A stretch of 64,000 nt of DNA from Rhynchopus sp. YZ270_cl-10. Lineage: Eukaryota > Euglenozoa > Diplonemea > Diplonemida > Diplonemidae. The notes under the pieces were generated by a model that was given only the letters and a program-made list of their open reading frames with translations, was not told the origin of the DNA and did no database searches. Each line of letters starts with the position of its first letter. Position 1 is the stretch's first letter. The position numbers and the translations under genes are program-made. Below, one piece after another: positions 1 to 10,806 of this stretch. The stretch spans positions 1,116,001-1,180,000 of the forward strand of contig OZ037851.1 in NCBI GenBank assembly GCA_964035575.1, given 5' to 3'.

Positions 1-473
1 GAGAGGGTGACCATTGGACTCTTGTCCACGGAGACTTCCATCCCAGCAATGTCTTCTATTCTACAGCAGACAAGGCATCACCCATTAAGGTCTTTGACTT
101 TGAAATGATTGGAGTGGGATCTGGTGCGCAAGAGTTGGGGCAGTTTTTGATCTCTCATTCTTGCCCGGCGAATAGGAGGAAATATGAAAAGGAGTTGGTC
201 TGTGAGGTATACTACAATGAGTTTAAGGCCGTGCTTGCGAAGCGTGAACAGGATGAAAGCTGCGAAGGTGCCTTTGCAGGAACCGTTGTGCCCACCGTCG
301 ACCAGGTCTGGGAGGAGTACAAACGGGGTGGGGTTGAACGCTGGGTCTGGTTCATCGCATTCCTTCTCCCACTCTGCCCGCCCAATATGAATCAATACTT
401 CATCAACCAGGTTGCGGCCTTCATGGACGACCATATTACCGACCCCAGCTCTATGGGAATGCCAAGGGTATAG
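1..473 (+). CDS. APH/choline-kinase-like phosphotransferase, 3' end
   Basis: The reading frame is open from base 3 to the stop at 471-473 and gives the last 156 residues of a protein whose start lies outside the window. It contains HGDFHPSN (nt 27-50), which fits the catalytic HxDxxxxN loop of the APH/choline kinase superfamily, and then VFDFEMIGVGSGAQELGQFL-type sequence matching the metal-binding D(F/W) motif and the following G-x-G...DL segment. Enzymes of this family transfer the gamma-phosphate of ATP to small alcohols or amines such as choline, ethanolamine or aminoglycosides. The acceptor cannot be told from this end. The C-terminal part is helical and ends in MGMPRV. No intron is needed in the visible part. 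The family call is firm, the substrate is not. Confidence 0.72.
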   Translation, partial: EGDHWTLVHGDFHPSNVFYSTADKASPIKVFDFEMIGVGSGAQELGQFLISHSCPANRRKYEKELVCEVYYNEFKAVLAKREQDESCEGAFAGTVVPTVDQVWEEYKRGGVERWVWFIAFLLPLCPPNMNQYFINQVAAFMDDHITDPSSMGMPRV

Positions 474-1145
474 TAGGGGTTATCAAAGGGTTCTTACGTT
501 TCTTGCTTTCACAATGATGAAAAAATGTGAGAAATATGCAAAAAAAACTGCCCTTTTCAACCAACAAAGCGAAGAGCATAGTGTGTTATGTGAAGAAAAA
601 AAAGTGTGTTTGCGACAATGGAAGAAAGAAGAGGTTAATAAAAAGGCAGCCGTTTTCTAGCATATATATGCGGAGGCCGATATGAGCGTTTTTTGTGGCT
701 CATTTCACAACAACTTACTGATTCCACACGGAAATGTGCAGGCTGTATCCCAATTCCACACCCCCCCTTTCAATTTTTCAAAGCAATGACAGTCTCTTGA
801 CTGTCACCTCCAAAACCCCTTCCTCGGTGAATATTGGGTACAAACCTTAGTCCCACCTCCCACCTTGGGCGATTTTTCGGCACAAAAAAAAAAAAAAAAA
901 TCGTATCATTGCTTTTTAGTTGCCTTTCAACAAAATTACCAACGTGGAATTTCACCAAAAAAAATGATACCCTCCTCTCTTTTCCCCCATATTTTTCAGC
1001 GGACTACGAGACTTCGGATTATTTTTTTTCCGACCTTTCTTTCCCCCCTCCTCCTCCTCCTCCTCCTCCCCCTCTCCCCCTTTTTTGTCCCTTTCTCTAA
1101 GCTTCTCAGATGGGGTTTTTTTTTTTTTTTTGACATTTCAAAAAA
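474..1145. other. intergenic spacer
   Basis: No coding evidence. A/T homopolymer runs (A17 near 882-900, T16 near 1115-1131) and a CCTCCT-type pyrimidine tract near 1047-1072 lie just upstream of the ERCC1-like start. Short open frames here are low-complexity. Confidence 0.6.
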
Positions 1146-2285
1146 ATGCAAACCATCGTCACAATAAACAGCAACCAACGAGCAAACCCCGTTGCGAAGC
1201 TCATTCGTGCCCCGGTTGTGTACTATGAGAAGAAGTCCTCCGCCTCTGGTGGAGACGTTCCTCCGATGTACTGGGACTATAGCATTGAGGGTGGACCCGG
1301 GGTGTTGTTTGTTTCGGTACTCTACCACGCTAAGTATCCTAGGTATTTAGAGGGGCGCATGGGGAAGAACGGCACCCATGGGGATGGATACCTTGTGTGT
1401 CTGTACGACGCAAAGAACGATGCAAATAAGGATTCGCTCGAGGCAATCAATGTGCTTGCGGTGAAACATGGTTTCGCTCTGCTAGTTGCTTGGAGCAATG
1501 AGGACTGCGCAGCGTACATCGAAACACTCCGGCGACAGCCTCGTAAACAAAGTCTCAAAGGGAAAAAGGGCTACGGAAAAGAGCTCCTTCAAGCTTCCTC
1601 TACCGCAGGCATTCTGTCCTCCATCCGTGCATGGAACAAAAGGGACGCAGAGACCATAGTGTCCACAGTAGGCTCCATCGCCTCCCTTGCCTCCAAAGAT
1701 GATACAGAGCTCCTCAAAATACCAGGTCTCGGCCCAACCAAGGTGGACAGCCTTCGGTTCCTTCTTACCGCAAAGCTTAAGGAAGGGCGGCCGAAGTCTG
1801 CAAGCGTTGTCCCTCCTCGTGTCACTATGGCTCCCAATGCAGTACCCCTAGCAATGTCGTTTGGGACGGATGTGACTCTGGGGGGTGGGGGTGGTGGTGT
1901 GGGTGTGGGTGTGGGTGTGGGGGGTATTGTTGTGCCCGAGAAGCACGTCTTCCCACCGGTGCAGCCCAGGAGAAAGCCGGTGCCCTTTGTACAGAGAGCT
2001 GTGGGGGAAGTGTCTGTGGGAAAGGAGAGTATGGAAGCTAAGGTGGAGGCGGTGGAGGTGGAGGAGGTGGGGGAGGTGAAGGAGGGGGGGAAAGAGCAAG
2101 AGGGGCAAAAACAGCAACAAATCGACAAAGAGAAGGCTCGTACCGTCATGCTGGCGGAGCTCAAGCTGCGTGAGAAGGACGGTGCTACACAGCGTGCAGA
2201 GAAGCGGGGGAGGGACGACGACAGCGATGCCAGCAGCGACGGCTTTCCTATGGTGATCATCAAGAAGGCGAGGGACAGCACATAG
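1146..2285 (+). CDS. ERCC1: ERCC1/Rad10 family DNA repair protein
   Basis: Single-exon gene, 379 residues. ERCC1/Rad10 is the non-catalytic partner of the XPF/Rad1 nuclease; the heterodimer makes the 5' incision in nucleotide excision repair and acts on interstrand crosslinks in the nucleus. Residues 13-130 match the central domain: ANPVAKLIRAP resembles the family NPVLKFVRNVP start, VLFVSVLYHAKYPRYLEGRM (53-72) matches LFLSLRYHNLHPDYIHGRL of the human protein, and LLVAWSNEDCAAYIET matches LILAWSPEEAGRYLET. Residues about 168-207 form the helix-hairpin-helix pair with IPGLGPTKV, the XPF-binding and DNA-binding part. Beyond residue 215 is an unusual low-complexity tail: a Gly/Val run, then Val/Glu-rich and Lys/Glu/Gln-rich stretches, ending near a basic KKARDST. 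The start is the first ATG after a poly-T tract. The tail is longer than in typical ERCC1 (about 300 aa). Confidence 0.9.
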   Translation: MQTIVTINSNQRANPVAKLIRAPVVYYEKKSSASGGDVPPMYWDYSIEGGPGVLFVSVLYHAKYPRYLEGRMGKNGTHGDGYLVCLYDAKNDANKDSLEAINVLAVKHGFALLVAWSNEDCAAYIETLRRQPRKQSLKGKKGYGKELLQASSTAGILSSIRAWNKRDAETIVSTVGSIASLASKDDTELLKIPGLGPTKVDSLRFLLTAKLKEGRPKSASVVPPRVTMAPNAVPLAMSFGTDVTLGGGGGGVGVGVGVGGIVVPEKHVFPPVQPRRKPVPFVQRAVGEVSVGKESMEAKVEAVEVEEVGEVKEGGKEQEGQKQQQIDKEKARTVMLAELKLREKDGATQRAEKRGRDDDSDASSDGFPMVIIKKARDST

Positions 2286-3481
2286 GGCGAGAATGTGGCC
2301 CGTCGCTTCAGACGGGAAGGGGGTGGGGACGGGGACGGGGTAAAGGGGTATTCGATCCACTCACTGCTCACCGCATCTAGCGTGGTGCCAGTCTCGACCC
2401 AAACGAGGTAGTGGTGCACCGCATTATCCACGGATACCCTTCGGTACTGCGTCATACCCAAAGGCTCATGACGAACACGCCTCTCGTTGTGCCCGGTGCG
2501 TGTGTCTGCATTTTCTTTGCTCGTCTGGGTGGTCCTCGTTTCCCTGCAAGCTCATGCTGTGGGGTGTTGTGGATGCCTTGTGAGGGTAATTCTTGCGCAG
2601 AACATAGCCCTGAAGTGTGGGGGACCTACGTCACCTGCGATGACCCCGCGGGCTCATCTGTGATGTAGCGGGGGTGCGCCTTCTGTAGGGTTGTGTGCCG
2701 TGTTTCGTCGTGGCGGTTGCCTTAGCACTTTGCACCTTGGGTTACGATGTGCCTGCAAGGATGTCAAATGCAGCCATTGAATGGGTGAGGCTCGGGGACG
2801 TACAGGGGGTGGGAAGGGGGCGCTTACCTGGAGGGGGGGAAGGAGTTAGCCGTGCCATCCAGGTCTGACCCTGTGATGTTGCCACTCTTTTTTGATGATT
2901 CATGTGTGTTTATCCCGCACCTCATATGGCGTATGGCATGTGGCGTATGGCATACGATCGCATAGCATAGGATGTATTAGTCGCTTCCGTGACGAGAGTG
3001 CGTTGGGGTGGGGGTGGGTTTTGATAAGGTCGGTGGTTCTTTCTCACCAAAAAAGGCCCAAATAAATAAAAGGTGTTTTCAGCACTTTCATCATTCTTGC
3101 AGGATTTTTGGATGCATCTGGAGTGGCGTCCACACAATTTCACATATTGTTTTTTTTCGCAATTTTACTATGTATTACTGAATGCATTTCACGCTGAAAA
3201 CGAATGGTACACCCCCGTTTTTCTCTTTGAATAAATCTTGAGTTTATCGTCTCTCGTCTTTCCCCCGCAGTCGCCGAGAAGGGTCGGCGGGCGCTGCGGA
3301 GTGCAGACGTTTACCCGATGGCTGACAATCGGGCGCATGCTTGTAGATAGTCTCAGGCTGCCCTCACGCTCCGCGACACACGGTGTATTGTATCCGGAAT
3401 TTTTTTTCTTCAAGTTTTGTTTTTGCTTTTTTCGACACTCCCGTGGACAGATATCTAATAACTCAACACACCACCACCAAA
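2286..3481. other. intergenic spacer with short direct repeats
   Basis: No gene seen. The stretch 2925-2970 holds imperfect repeats of a CATATGGCGTATGG-like unit. Open frames 2411-2668 (+) and 2922-3143 (-) have no recognisable product. A pyrimidine/A-rich leader ending CACCACCAAA precedes the thiolase start and recurs before the second thiolase. Confidence 0.5.
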
Positions 3482-4702
3482 ATGCCGATGGACGCCTACA
3501 TTGTGGACTGTGTGCGCACCGCAGGAGGAAAGAGGAAGGGAGTTCTGTCGAAGTGGCACCCCGCCGACCTTGGTGCCTCTGTGGTGGACGAGGTTGTGCG
3601 CCGCTCGGGTGTGCCGCCTGCCGCTGTGGAGGACGTGATTGTGGGGTGCGTGAGCCAGATCGGGTCGCAGGCAGGAAACGTCGGGCGGAACATTGTGCTG
3701 GCGTCGAAGGTGCTGCCGGAGGCGGTGCCCGGAACGACTGTGGACCGTCAGTGCGGAAGCTCGCAGCAGGCGCTGCACTTTGCGGCGCAGGCTGTGATGA
3801 GCGGAACACAGGATGTGGTGATTGCGGCGGGAGTGGAGATCATGACACAGGTGCCGATTGGCAGCAACATCTCCGACGGGCTGAAGGCGGGACGTGGAAA
3901 CCCGTTCGTGGCGAAGGGGTTCCAGGCCAACTACTCGAAGGACGGGAAGATGGTGATGCCGTCGCAGTTCGCAGGAGCGGAGATGCTGGCGAAGAAGTAC
4001 AACCTTGACCGTGAGTCGGTTGACCGCTTCGGAGCGGAGAGCCAGCAGAAGGCGCTTGCGGCAACGAAGGCGGGCATCTTCAAGAAGGAGATCCTTGTGG
4101 TCGAGGGGCAGGACGGGAAGACCGGGGAGAAGGTGTCTGTGACAGCCGACGAGGGCATCCGTGCCGGCACCACCTACGAGAAGCTTGCTGGCCTGAAGCC
4201 GATGGCCGAGGGTGGAGTGCTTACACCGGCAACCAGCAGCCAGATCACCGACGGTGCGTCCGCCGTGATGATCTGCAACGAGCGCGCCGTGAAGAAGTAC
4301 GGACTGAAGCCACGTGCCCGCATCCACGCCCTTGGACTTGCTGGGTCGGACCCCGTCATCATGCTTGAGGGACCGATCCCCGCCACAAAGTCTGTCCTGG
4401 CCAAGGCAGGAATGACCATTGACGACATCGACATGTACGAGGTGAACGAGGCCTTCGCGTCTGTGCCGATGGCTTGGGCCAAGGCCCTGGGTGCTGACCC
4501 GAAGAAGCTGAACGTGAGCGGAGGTGCGATTGCGCTTGGCCACGCACTCGGGTCCACAGGAACCCGTTGCATGACGACCCTGGTGAACGGGCTGGAGCGC
4601 ACTGGAGGCCGCTTCGGTGTGCAGGCCATCTGCGAGGGAGGAGGCACTGCCAACGCCACCATCATCGAGCGTGTGTCCGAGGTGCGCCAGGCCAAGCTGT
4701 GA
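3482..4702 (+). CDS. acetyl-CoA C-acyltransferase (thiolase), copy 1
   Basis: Single-exon gene, 406 residues. Thiolases join or cleave acyl-CoA and acetyl-CoA (2 acetyl-CoA to acetoacetyl-CoA, or the last step of beta-oxidation). The family's catalytic residues are present: nucleophile C91 in VDRQCGSSQQALHFAAQ, H354 in GGAIALGHALGSTGTR, and C384 in AICEGGGTANATIIER (the CxGGG motif). NEAFASVPMAW matches the NEAFA loop. The overall sequence resembles bacterial and steroid-type acetyl-CoA acetyltransferases more than mitochondrial ACAT1. I chose MPMDAYIVDCVRTAGGKRKG as the start because the same ATG and the preceding CACCACCAAA recur in copy 2; the longer open frame from 3383 is leader. There is no N-terminal extension for mitochondrial import. 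The C-terminus is AKL, which fits a type 1 peroxisomal targeting tail. The paralog lies 389 bp downstream. Confidence 0.93.
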   Translation: MPMDAYIVDCVRTAGGKRKGVLSKWHPADLGASVVDEVVRRSGVPPAAVEDVIVGCVSQIGSQAGNVGRNIVLASKVLPEAVPGTTVDRQCGSSQQALHFAAQAVMSGTQDVVIAAGVEIMTQVPIGSNISDGLKAGRGNPFVAKGFQANYSKDGKMVMPSQFAGAEMLAKKYNLDRESVDRFGAESQQKALAATKAGIFKKEILVVEGQDGKTGEKVSVTADEGIRAGTTYEKLAGLKPMAEGGVLTPATSSQITDGASAVMICNERAVKKYGLKPRARIHALGLAGSDPVIMLEGPIPATKSVLAKAGMTIDDIDMYEVNEAFASVPMAWAKALGADPKKLNVSGGAIALGHALGSTGTRCMTTLVNGLERTGGRFGVQAICEGGGTANATIIERVSEVRQAKL

Positions 4703-5091
4703 AAACTTTAAAACATATTAGCGTTGTGTTTTGCATTGTGCACAAGGGATGTCTGTGTGGAGTGGTACCATAGTGCTGCGCTTCGCGGTATTGTGACCAC
4801 TCCATGCTAGTGCTGCTGTCGCGATTCTGCGGTGGCAGTGTGTTTCATATGCCCACGTGCACAGACGTTGCTTTCGTTTACATTTTATTTTTCAATTTCC
4901 TTTTTTTTCGTTCCCCATTTGTTTGGGTTTGTTTTGCACTACGCCACGTTGCGTGGCTGAAGCGTTTTGTGATTTCGAGTAAACGTTACCCCCACACCAT
5001 TTCTTTTCTGTTTCGCACATCATACTGAGAGGGCAGCACATTGAAGTAGCTCGAACATTATTCCTTTCAGAATTTTCTACACACCACCAAA
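4703..5091. other. spacer between tandem thiolases
   Basis: 389 bp without coding evidence. T-rich in the middle. It shares only the last bases (ACACACCACCAAA) with the leader of copy 1, so the duplication boundary sits close to the start codon. Confidence 0.6.
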
Positions 5092-6318
5092 ATGCCGATG
5101 GACGCCTACATTGTGGACTGTGTGCGCACCGCAGGAGGAAAGAGGAAGGGAGTTCTGTCGAAGTGGCACCCCGCTGACCTTGGTGCCTCTGTGGTGGACG
5201 AGGTTGTGCGCCGCTCGGGTGTGCCGCCTGCCGCTGTGGAGGACGTGATTGTGGGGTGCGGCACGAAGCTAGGTGCGCAGGCAGGGAACATAGGGAGGAA
5301 CATTGTGCTGTCGTCGAAGGTGCTGCCGGAGTCTGTTCCTGGGAGCACTGTTGACAGGGCGTGTGGCAGCTCGCAGCAGGCGCTGCACTTTGCGGCGCAG
5401 GCTGTGATGAGCGGAACACAGGATGTGGTGATCGCTGCAGGCGTCGAAGTCATGTCGTTGGTGCCCATTGGAACACATGTCACCGATTGCGTGAGCCGTG
5501 GTCACCCTACAAATGAAAGCATCGGCTTCCAGACACGATACGCACATCACGGAACAGGCGACAGCCCTGTTGATCCGACACAGTTCGCAGGAGCAGAGAT
5601 GCTCGTTTCAAAGTACGCACTTACCCGCGAGGCACTGGACTCTTTCGGTGTTGCCAGTCACGCAAAGGCGCAGGCAGCAACCGCCAATGGACACTTCAAG
5701 AAGGAGATCCTTGTGGTCGAGGGGCATGACAAGAAGCTTGACGTGCGTGTGTCTGTGACAGCCGACGAGGGCATCCGTGCCGGCACCACCTACGAGAAGC
5801 TTGCTGGTCTGAAGCCCCTGGCGGAGGGTGGAAATATTACTGCAGCAACCAGCAGCCAGATCACCGACGGTGCGTCCGCCGTGATGATCTGCAACGAGCG
5901 TGCTGTGAAGAAGTACGGACTGAAGCCACGTGCCCGCATCCACGCCCTTGGGCTTGCTGGGTCGGACCCCGTCATCATGCTTGAGGGACCGATCCCCGCC
6001 ACAAAGTCTGTCCTGGCCAAGGCAGGAATGACCATTGACGACATCGACATGTACGAGGTGAACGAGGCCTTCGCGTCTGTGCCGATGGCTTGGGCCAAGG
6101 CCCTGGGTGCTGACCCGAAGAAGCTGAACGTGAGCGGAGGTGCGATTGCGCTTGGCCACGCACTCGGGTCCACAGGAACCCGTTGCATGACGACCCTGGT
6201 GAACGGGCTGGAGCGCACTGGAGGCCGCTTCGGTGTTGTGGCGATCTGCCAGAGGGGTGGCACTGCCAACGCCACCATTATTGAACGTGTGTCCGAGGTG
6301 CGCCAGGCCAAGCTGTGA
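5092..6318 (+). CDS. acetyl-CoA C-acyltransferase (thiolase), copy 2
   Basis: Single-exon gene, 408 residues, tandem paralog of the 3482-4702 gene in the same orientation. C91 (VDRACGSSQQ), H356 (ALGHALGSTGTR) and C386 are all kept, so it should be active. In the C-terminal motif AICQRGGTANATIIER the first glycine of CxGGG is replaced by arginine, which could alter the oxyanion loop. Residues 116-200 differ clearly from copy 1 (THVTDCVSRGHPTNESIGF against SNISDGLKAGRGNPFVAKGF), in the part of the fold that shapes the acyl pocket; different chain-length preference is my inference. The first 55 codons and most of the last 150 are almost identical in DNA to copy 1. It also ends in AKL. The next gene starts 158 bp downstream. 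Confidence 0.92.
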   Translation: MPMDAYIVDCVRTAGGKRKGVLSKWHPADLGASVVDEVVRRSGVPPAAVEDVIVGCGTKLGAQAGNIGRNIVLSSKVLPESVPGSTVDRACGSSQQALHFAAQAVMSGTQDVVIAAGVEVMSLVPIGTHVTDCVSRGHPTNESIGFQTRYAHHGTGDSPVDPTQFAGAEMLVSKYALTREALDSFGVASHAKAQAATANGHFKKEILVVEGHDKKLDVRVSVTADEGIRAGTTYEKLAGLKPLAEGGNITAATSSQITDGASAVMICNERAVKKYGLKPRARIHALGLAGSDPVIMLEGPIPATKSVLAKAGMTIDDIDMYEVNEAFASVPMAWAKALGADPKKLNVSGGAIALGHALGSTGTRCMTTLVNGLERTGGRFGVVAICQRGGTANATIIERVSEVRQAKL

Positions 6319-6476
6319 TTTTATCGTATTTGGTGCGTGGCCTACACGCCACATCCAACGTGACAAAGTCTACCACACTCACTTTCACCCCTGCATTCCT
6401 TCCTCCTTCCTTTCCCCCCACCCCCCATCCCATCCCATCCCATCCCACTTCAGCGTTGGTAGTGACCTACACTAAA

Positions 6477-9400
6477 ATGTACACTGCGCCATTCCAGATG
6501 GTGGAGCTGCCTCCAGCACCGATATTCTTTACCCCTAAGCCGAAGAATGTGTGTCCGCCAAGTAAGTGCAAAAAGCGGCATGAGATTATTCCGCCGCCTG
6601 TTGAGTGTGATGGGGCTAAGCGGCCTGCTCACCGCCATGGCAACCGTGTGCAGGCACGCGCCACCTCGCCGCCACTGCGCGGACGTTATGCGCAGTCTCC
6701 TGCACGCAAGACTCCCGAGCCGCCACAGTCGCAGCAGACGACAGTGCGTACCCAGGTCTACCCGGACCGCGCGACGTCACCTATTCTAGGCGACCCTGCA
6801 ACTGCAAAGGCACGGAGGCCGAAGCCGCTCCACATGCAGACCGCAGGGAAGGGGTGCGCAGAGTCGTGTGAGGGCGACGAGGATGAGGCATGGCAGCCGT
6901 CGGGCTTTGATGTCTTGTCGACGTGCATGCTGCGTGTTGTGTCCAAGCTGCAGGGCTCGCTGGATGAGCGGTGGAAGCTGCTGTCTAACCTGCTGCATCA
7001 GTACGCGGCAGACGACGACGGGAAGAAGGCAGACGTGCCGCTGAAGGGCTTCTTCACCCGCGCGCTACTGCGTGCGGGGCAGACACCGCAGGGCGACTTC
7101 CTCAGTCTGCGACCCTCGCAGCCGATCACCTGCGCTGCGGCAGTCGTGCTGGACCAACTCCTGCTGCTTCTGCGTCGCTGCTTTCCTAGCTTGACCACCC
7201 TCATTATGGACGTGCGTGGCGTCATCCTTCGGTCCATATATGTGACCCCACTTCGAGATGGCGACATGCTGCCCTTTGACAACACTGACGACGAATTCGA
7301 ATGTCAGGAACAACTCGGACGGAAGAGCGGGAAGACATACTTCCAGGCGACACGCGAGCTGAGTGCACGCCTTGGCGAGGACAACCCTCTGCTCTATGAA
7401 GACACGGAACACAAACGCGACAGGAAGACTTCTACCATCTCGCGCACCATCAGCATCTGGCAGACCGAGTACAAGAAGATCGTCTTCAAGGCGTGGTGGC
7501 AGCGTTTACTGCACCAGAAGGAGCTTGCACAGCGCGACAAAATAGAAGAGGATTTGATCCGCCGCATCGACGAGGTGCGCCAGGAGGTAACCGACAAGGA
7601 GGCAGCCATCGCACGCCTTGAAGAGCAGATTATTGCACTACAGAACACAAGCGACCTGGAACGCCGTCTCAAGCTTGCTGCGCAGGCGAAACAACAGCTT
7701 CAAAAAGACTTCGACAATTTAAGCGCAGACTGGAAGAAAGGCGAGGAAACGATTCGATGCCTGGAGGACACCGTTGCGGGATGCCATCAATTGGTCGCAC
7801 AGCTGCAGAGCACCATCCAGCAGGGTGGTGCAGGGGTGTCCCCCGGAGAGAATCACACACCAAAGGAGTCAAAGTACCAGGCCCTCGTCCAGCACATCAT
7901 CAAAGAGTCCTTCGAGCCGGAGGACGTCAGCGGAAGCATAGCAAATGCGTTACCCCTCAACTCACCGCCCCACAAAAGCAAGGCCTTCTCCCTTCACGAT
8001 GCGAGCACAAAGAAACCCCCTCAGAAGCTCCCCACCATCAGCCTTCCCCTCAAAAGCAACCACATTCTTGATGTTCTCAACTGTGTCATTGAGGCGGCTG
8101 TAAAGGACTTTGCTTCCGAAGACCATGCCGAACCTGATGCACATAGTGGTCCAACGTTGGAGGTTGGGAAAGCGATGTTTGCGTCGTCTGCCCGCGAATC
8201 TGCGTTATTTGATGAGAATGGTGGGATGACGTGCTTGATGGAGGGCTTTGGAAAAGGAGCGCAGTTGTTTTTGCCTTATTTGGTGTTGTTTGCTGTGATT
8301 GATCCTTCTGTCGTGAGTATGTCCGCGATATCAGCGAAGACAATTCTAAAGAACGACATGGACGACGAACACAAAGCACGCACCGTGCTGCACTACGCAG
8401 AGAAGCTAGGCCTCCGCCTCTCGCTCCAAGCACATCAACTGATCAACCCCAACTCTGCTGCACAGCACGTTGCCCTATCCTCCTTCATCTTCGTCAAGCT
8501 TGCAGGCGACGTCGACGTAGATCCTTCAGAGGATAACTGCACAGTCCACCTCCCTGCTGCAAGCGGGGACACACCACAACCGTTCTCCCTTATCATCAGC
8601 GATGAGGACGATCGACAGCATGAAGACGTTGTTGATTGCAAACCCAACTTTGAAGCAGGGTATGCTGCTGTGTTGGCGGACCTGCAGGACAAGGGAGAGG
8701 CGATTGTTGCGAGCCTCGCGAACTGCTTGCGGACAAGGAGTGTTGCGTTTGGTGCGACGAAGCTGAGTGTCAACTCCTGCCTTGAGAAGATGAGTGGTGT
8801 ACAGGCGCGGACTTACAACGTCTCTGAGTCGACCGACATGACACACTTCTGTGATGTGGCTGCCATCGTCAACGCCTTTGAAGACGGGGCAGAAGACTCC
8901 TTCCGTGACACCCACGAAGAGCTCTGGGCATCACACCCCGTCGCTGGAGGTGCCATGCTCACACCACCCCGCAAACGACTCCACATAGAAGACGAGACCG
9001 CCCTCAACTCCGTCCTCCTCTCTAACTACATCTCCCTGCGCAAGCTTTTCAAAAAGGATGCAGTCAGCGACCCTCCGGGGTACCCAATATCACGTCTTTG
9101 GGATGTGCTGCGGATGTGCCATTTGACGAAGGCGGGAAGTGAGGATGTGGATAAAAAGATTGCGCAGATCAACATAGCCGGTCTTGATGGGAAAGGGCAG
9201 GCTCCGCCTGCACGCAGTGAAGAGGAGTACACCAAAGAGGACTTTGTGGCGTGTTTGGAGGCGTACAGCGTGCCAGAGGAGACAGTGTTGACGCCTTCAC
9301 AGTGGGTGTATGTGTTGTTGTTGGTGGCGTCCGATGTGTTCAGTGCAGGGGTCCACAAACGGCTGGCCCTGCATGAGAAGTTCTACTTCCTCGTGGAGAA

Positions 9401-10538
9401 GAAGCTCTTCTGCTATCTAGACGTGTGTGACATAACAGAGTTCAGAGAAGTGGTGTACCACACAGACGTCCAAGACGTGCTCCAAGAGTACAGCGTCAAG
9501 CTCCGCTTTGTCTTCGATCACTACGCAGAGAAAAAGGCCCGCATGGCCTTCAACCAGTACGTCGTCTTCCTCGCAGACGCAGGTGCCGTTCTCGGAACGG
9601 ACCTAAGGGCAGCACGGCCAGGAGGCGAGCAAAAGCTTTCAGTATGTTATGGGGTGCTAACAGAGAGTAGGAAAAGGCTTTTGCGTTTTAGGGATCGTGT
9701 GCACTCCCTACGTTCCGTCGGCGCCCCGGCGCTCATTGGATTCAGCAGACGCACAGTGTTGTGTTCCAGGACGTTTCTATTGTTTCTGTTAGGTTACCAG
9801 CTTTCTGAGGGCCTCCTGTACACAGCGTTTTCAGACTTTTATCTATGTTTTGTTGAGGGTTTTGTGAGCCCGGTTTTTGTAAAAAGTTGTGTTTTGCATT
9901 GCCACTTCATAAATCCTTGGAGCGGAACACCCAGGACGATGCACGAAACCACTCAGATGTATTATTTGTTTTTTGTTTTTTTTTAATGTTCTCGTGGCTC
10001 ACCTCTACGCCCCCTTTCGGGCAAAACCTACCTCAACCCAACACATAACCTACCACAGGGGACTGTCTGCTGCGACATCTACACTGCAGTACGGGAGGTT
10101 GTGTCGACGTCTGGCGATGCGATCAACTTTAGTGCCTTCACTGAGATTCTTTGCTGCATTGCGATGTACGACAACGCGACACGACCGTACATTCCGTTGG
10201 CACGCTCACTACGGAAGTTTTTGGAGCTGCGTCTGTTACGGAGCATAGCAAGAAAGCTGCCGAATATTGACACACTGCAGCAGAAGCCGTGCATGACCAG
10301 CAGGCTCGGATGTGGCGACGAAGTAGCCGTTACAGTCAAGGAAGGCCAAAGAAGCGCCTCCCGTGCTCCGTCCACCGTCGACTTCAGCAAGACCCCACGC
10401 CCTGCCGCCCCCAACAAAACCCTCTCCCCCACAACGCCCGCAGAATCGCCACAAAAATTTCTCCTCGGAGATGCAAGGCGGGTTTCATGGCTCTCAAGAG
10501 GTTCCCGGGTGTCAATTCGTGGATCTACGCATCGGTGA
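6477..10538 (+). CDS. large coiled-coil protein of unknown function (2 exons)
   Basis: My model has exon 1 at 6477-9641 and exon 2 at 10059-10538, joined across a 417-nt intron with donor GTATGT and acceptor CCACAG, both in phase 0, giving 1,214 residues. Without the intron the frame runs on into a tail ending MYYLFFVFF, which looks like translated intron. The N-terminus (about 1-130) is Pro/Arg/Ser-rich and likely disordered. A helical region with W-rich IVFKAWWQRLLHQKEL follows, then a clear coiled coil (about residues 345-445, with EVRQEVTDKEAAIARLEEQI) and a long mixed acidic, helical part. Exon 2 encodes a short helical segment and then a Pro/Ser/Thr-rich basic tail. I recognise no enzymatic domain. 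A cytoskeletal or scaffold role is only a guess from the composition. The start has an ACTAAA context 158 bp after thiolase 2. Confidence 0.75.
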
Positions 10539-10806
10539 AGGGAGAATAGTGGAAGAAGGAAGAAGGGTCTCACAGATTCTTCCGAACTGTGAAACATTGT
10601 TCCCAAAAGAGTTTATAAAAAAATGGTTGAAAATGATTTTTTTTTTTTTGTAATCACCCCTTCCCAATAAGCCCCGAGTAGGTTTACGTCGTGCATTCTC
10701 TTGTGTTCCTTCTCTTGAAACCAGCTCCTCAAACACGGGTTTCTTCGCACTCTCTCACCCCCATATCACTGACGACCTCACAGCTTGTATTATAACAAAA
10801 TAAAAC

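Noticed and set aside
1589-2461. 290-codon - strand frame opposite ERCC1
   Set aside because: Ser/Pro/Thr-rich shadow of a GC-rich gene; the + frame has clear family motifs.
3455-4543. 362-codon - strand frame opposite thiolase copy 1 (and the similar one opposite copy 2)
   Set aside because: Arg/His-rich mirror of a conserved gene, no domain.
6315-6476. Upstream 54-codon extension of the coiled-coil protein frame
   Set aside because: Begins before the stop of thiolase copy 2 is cleared and reads low-complexity Pro-rich leader; ATG at 6477 has the better context.
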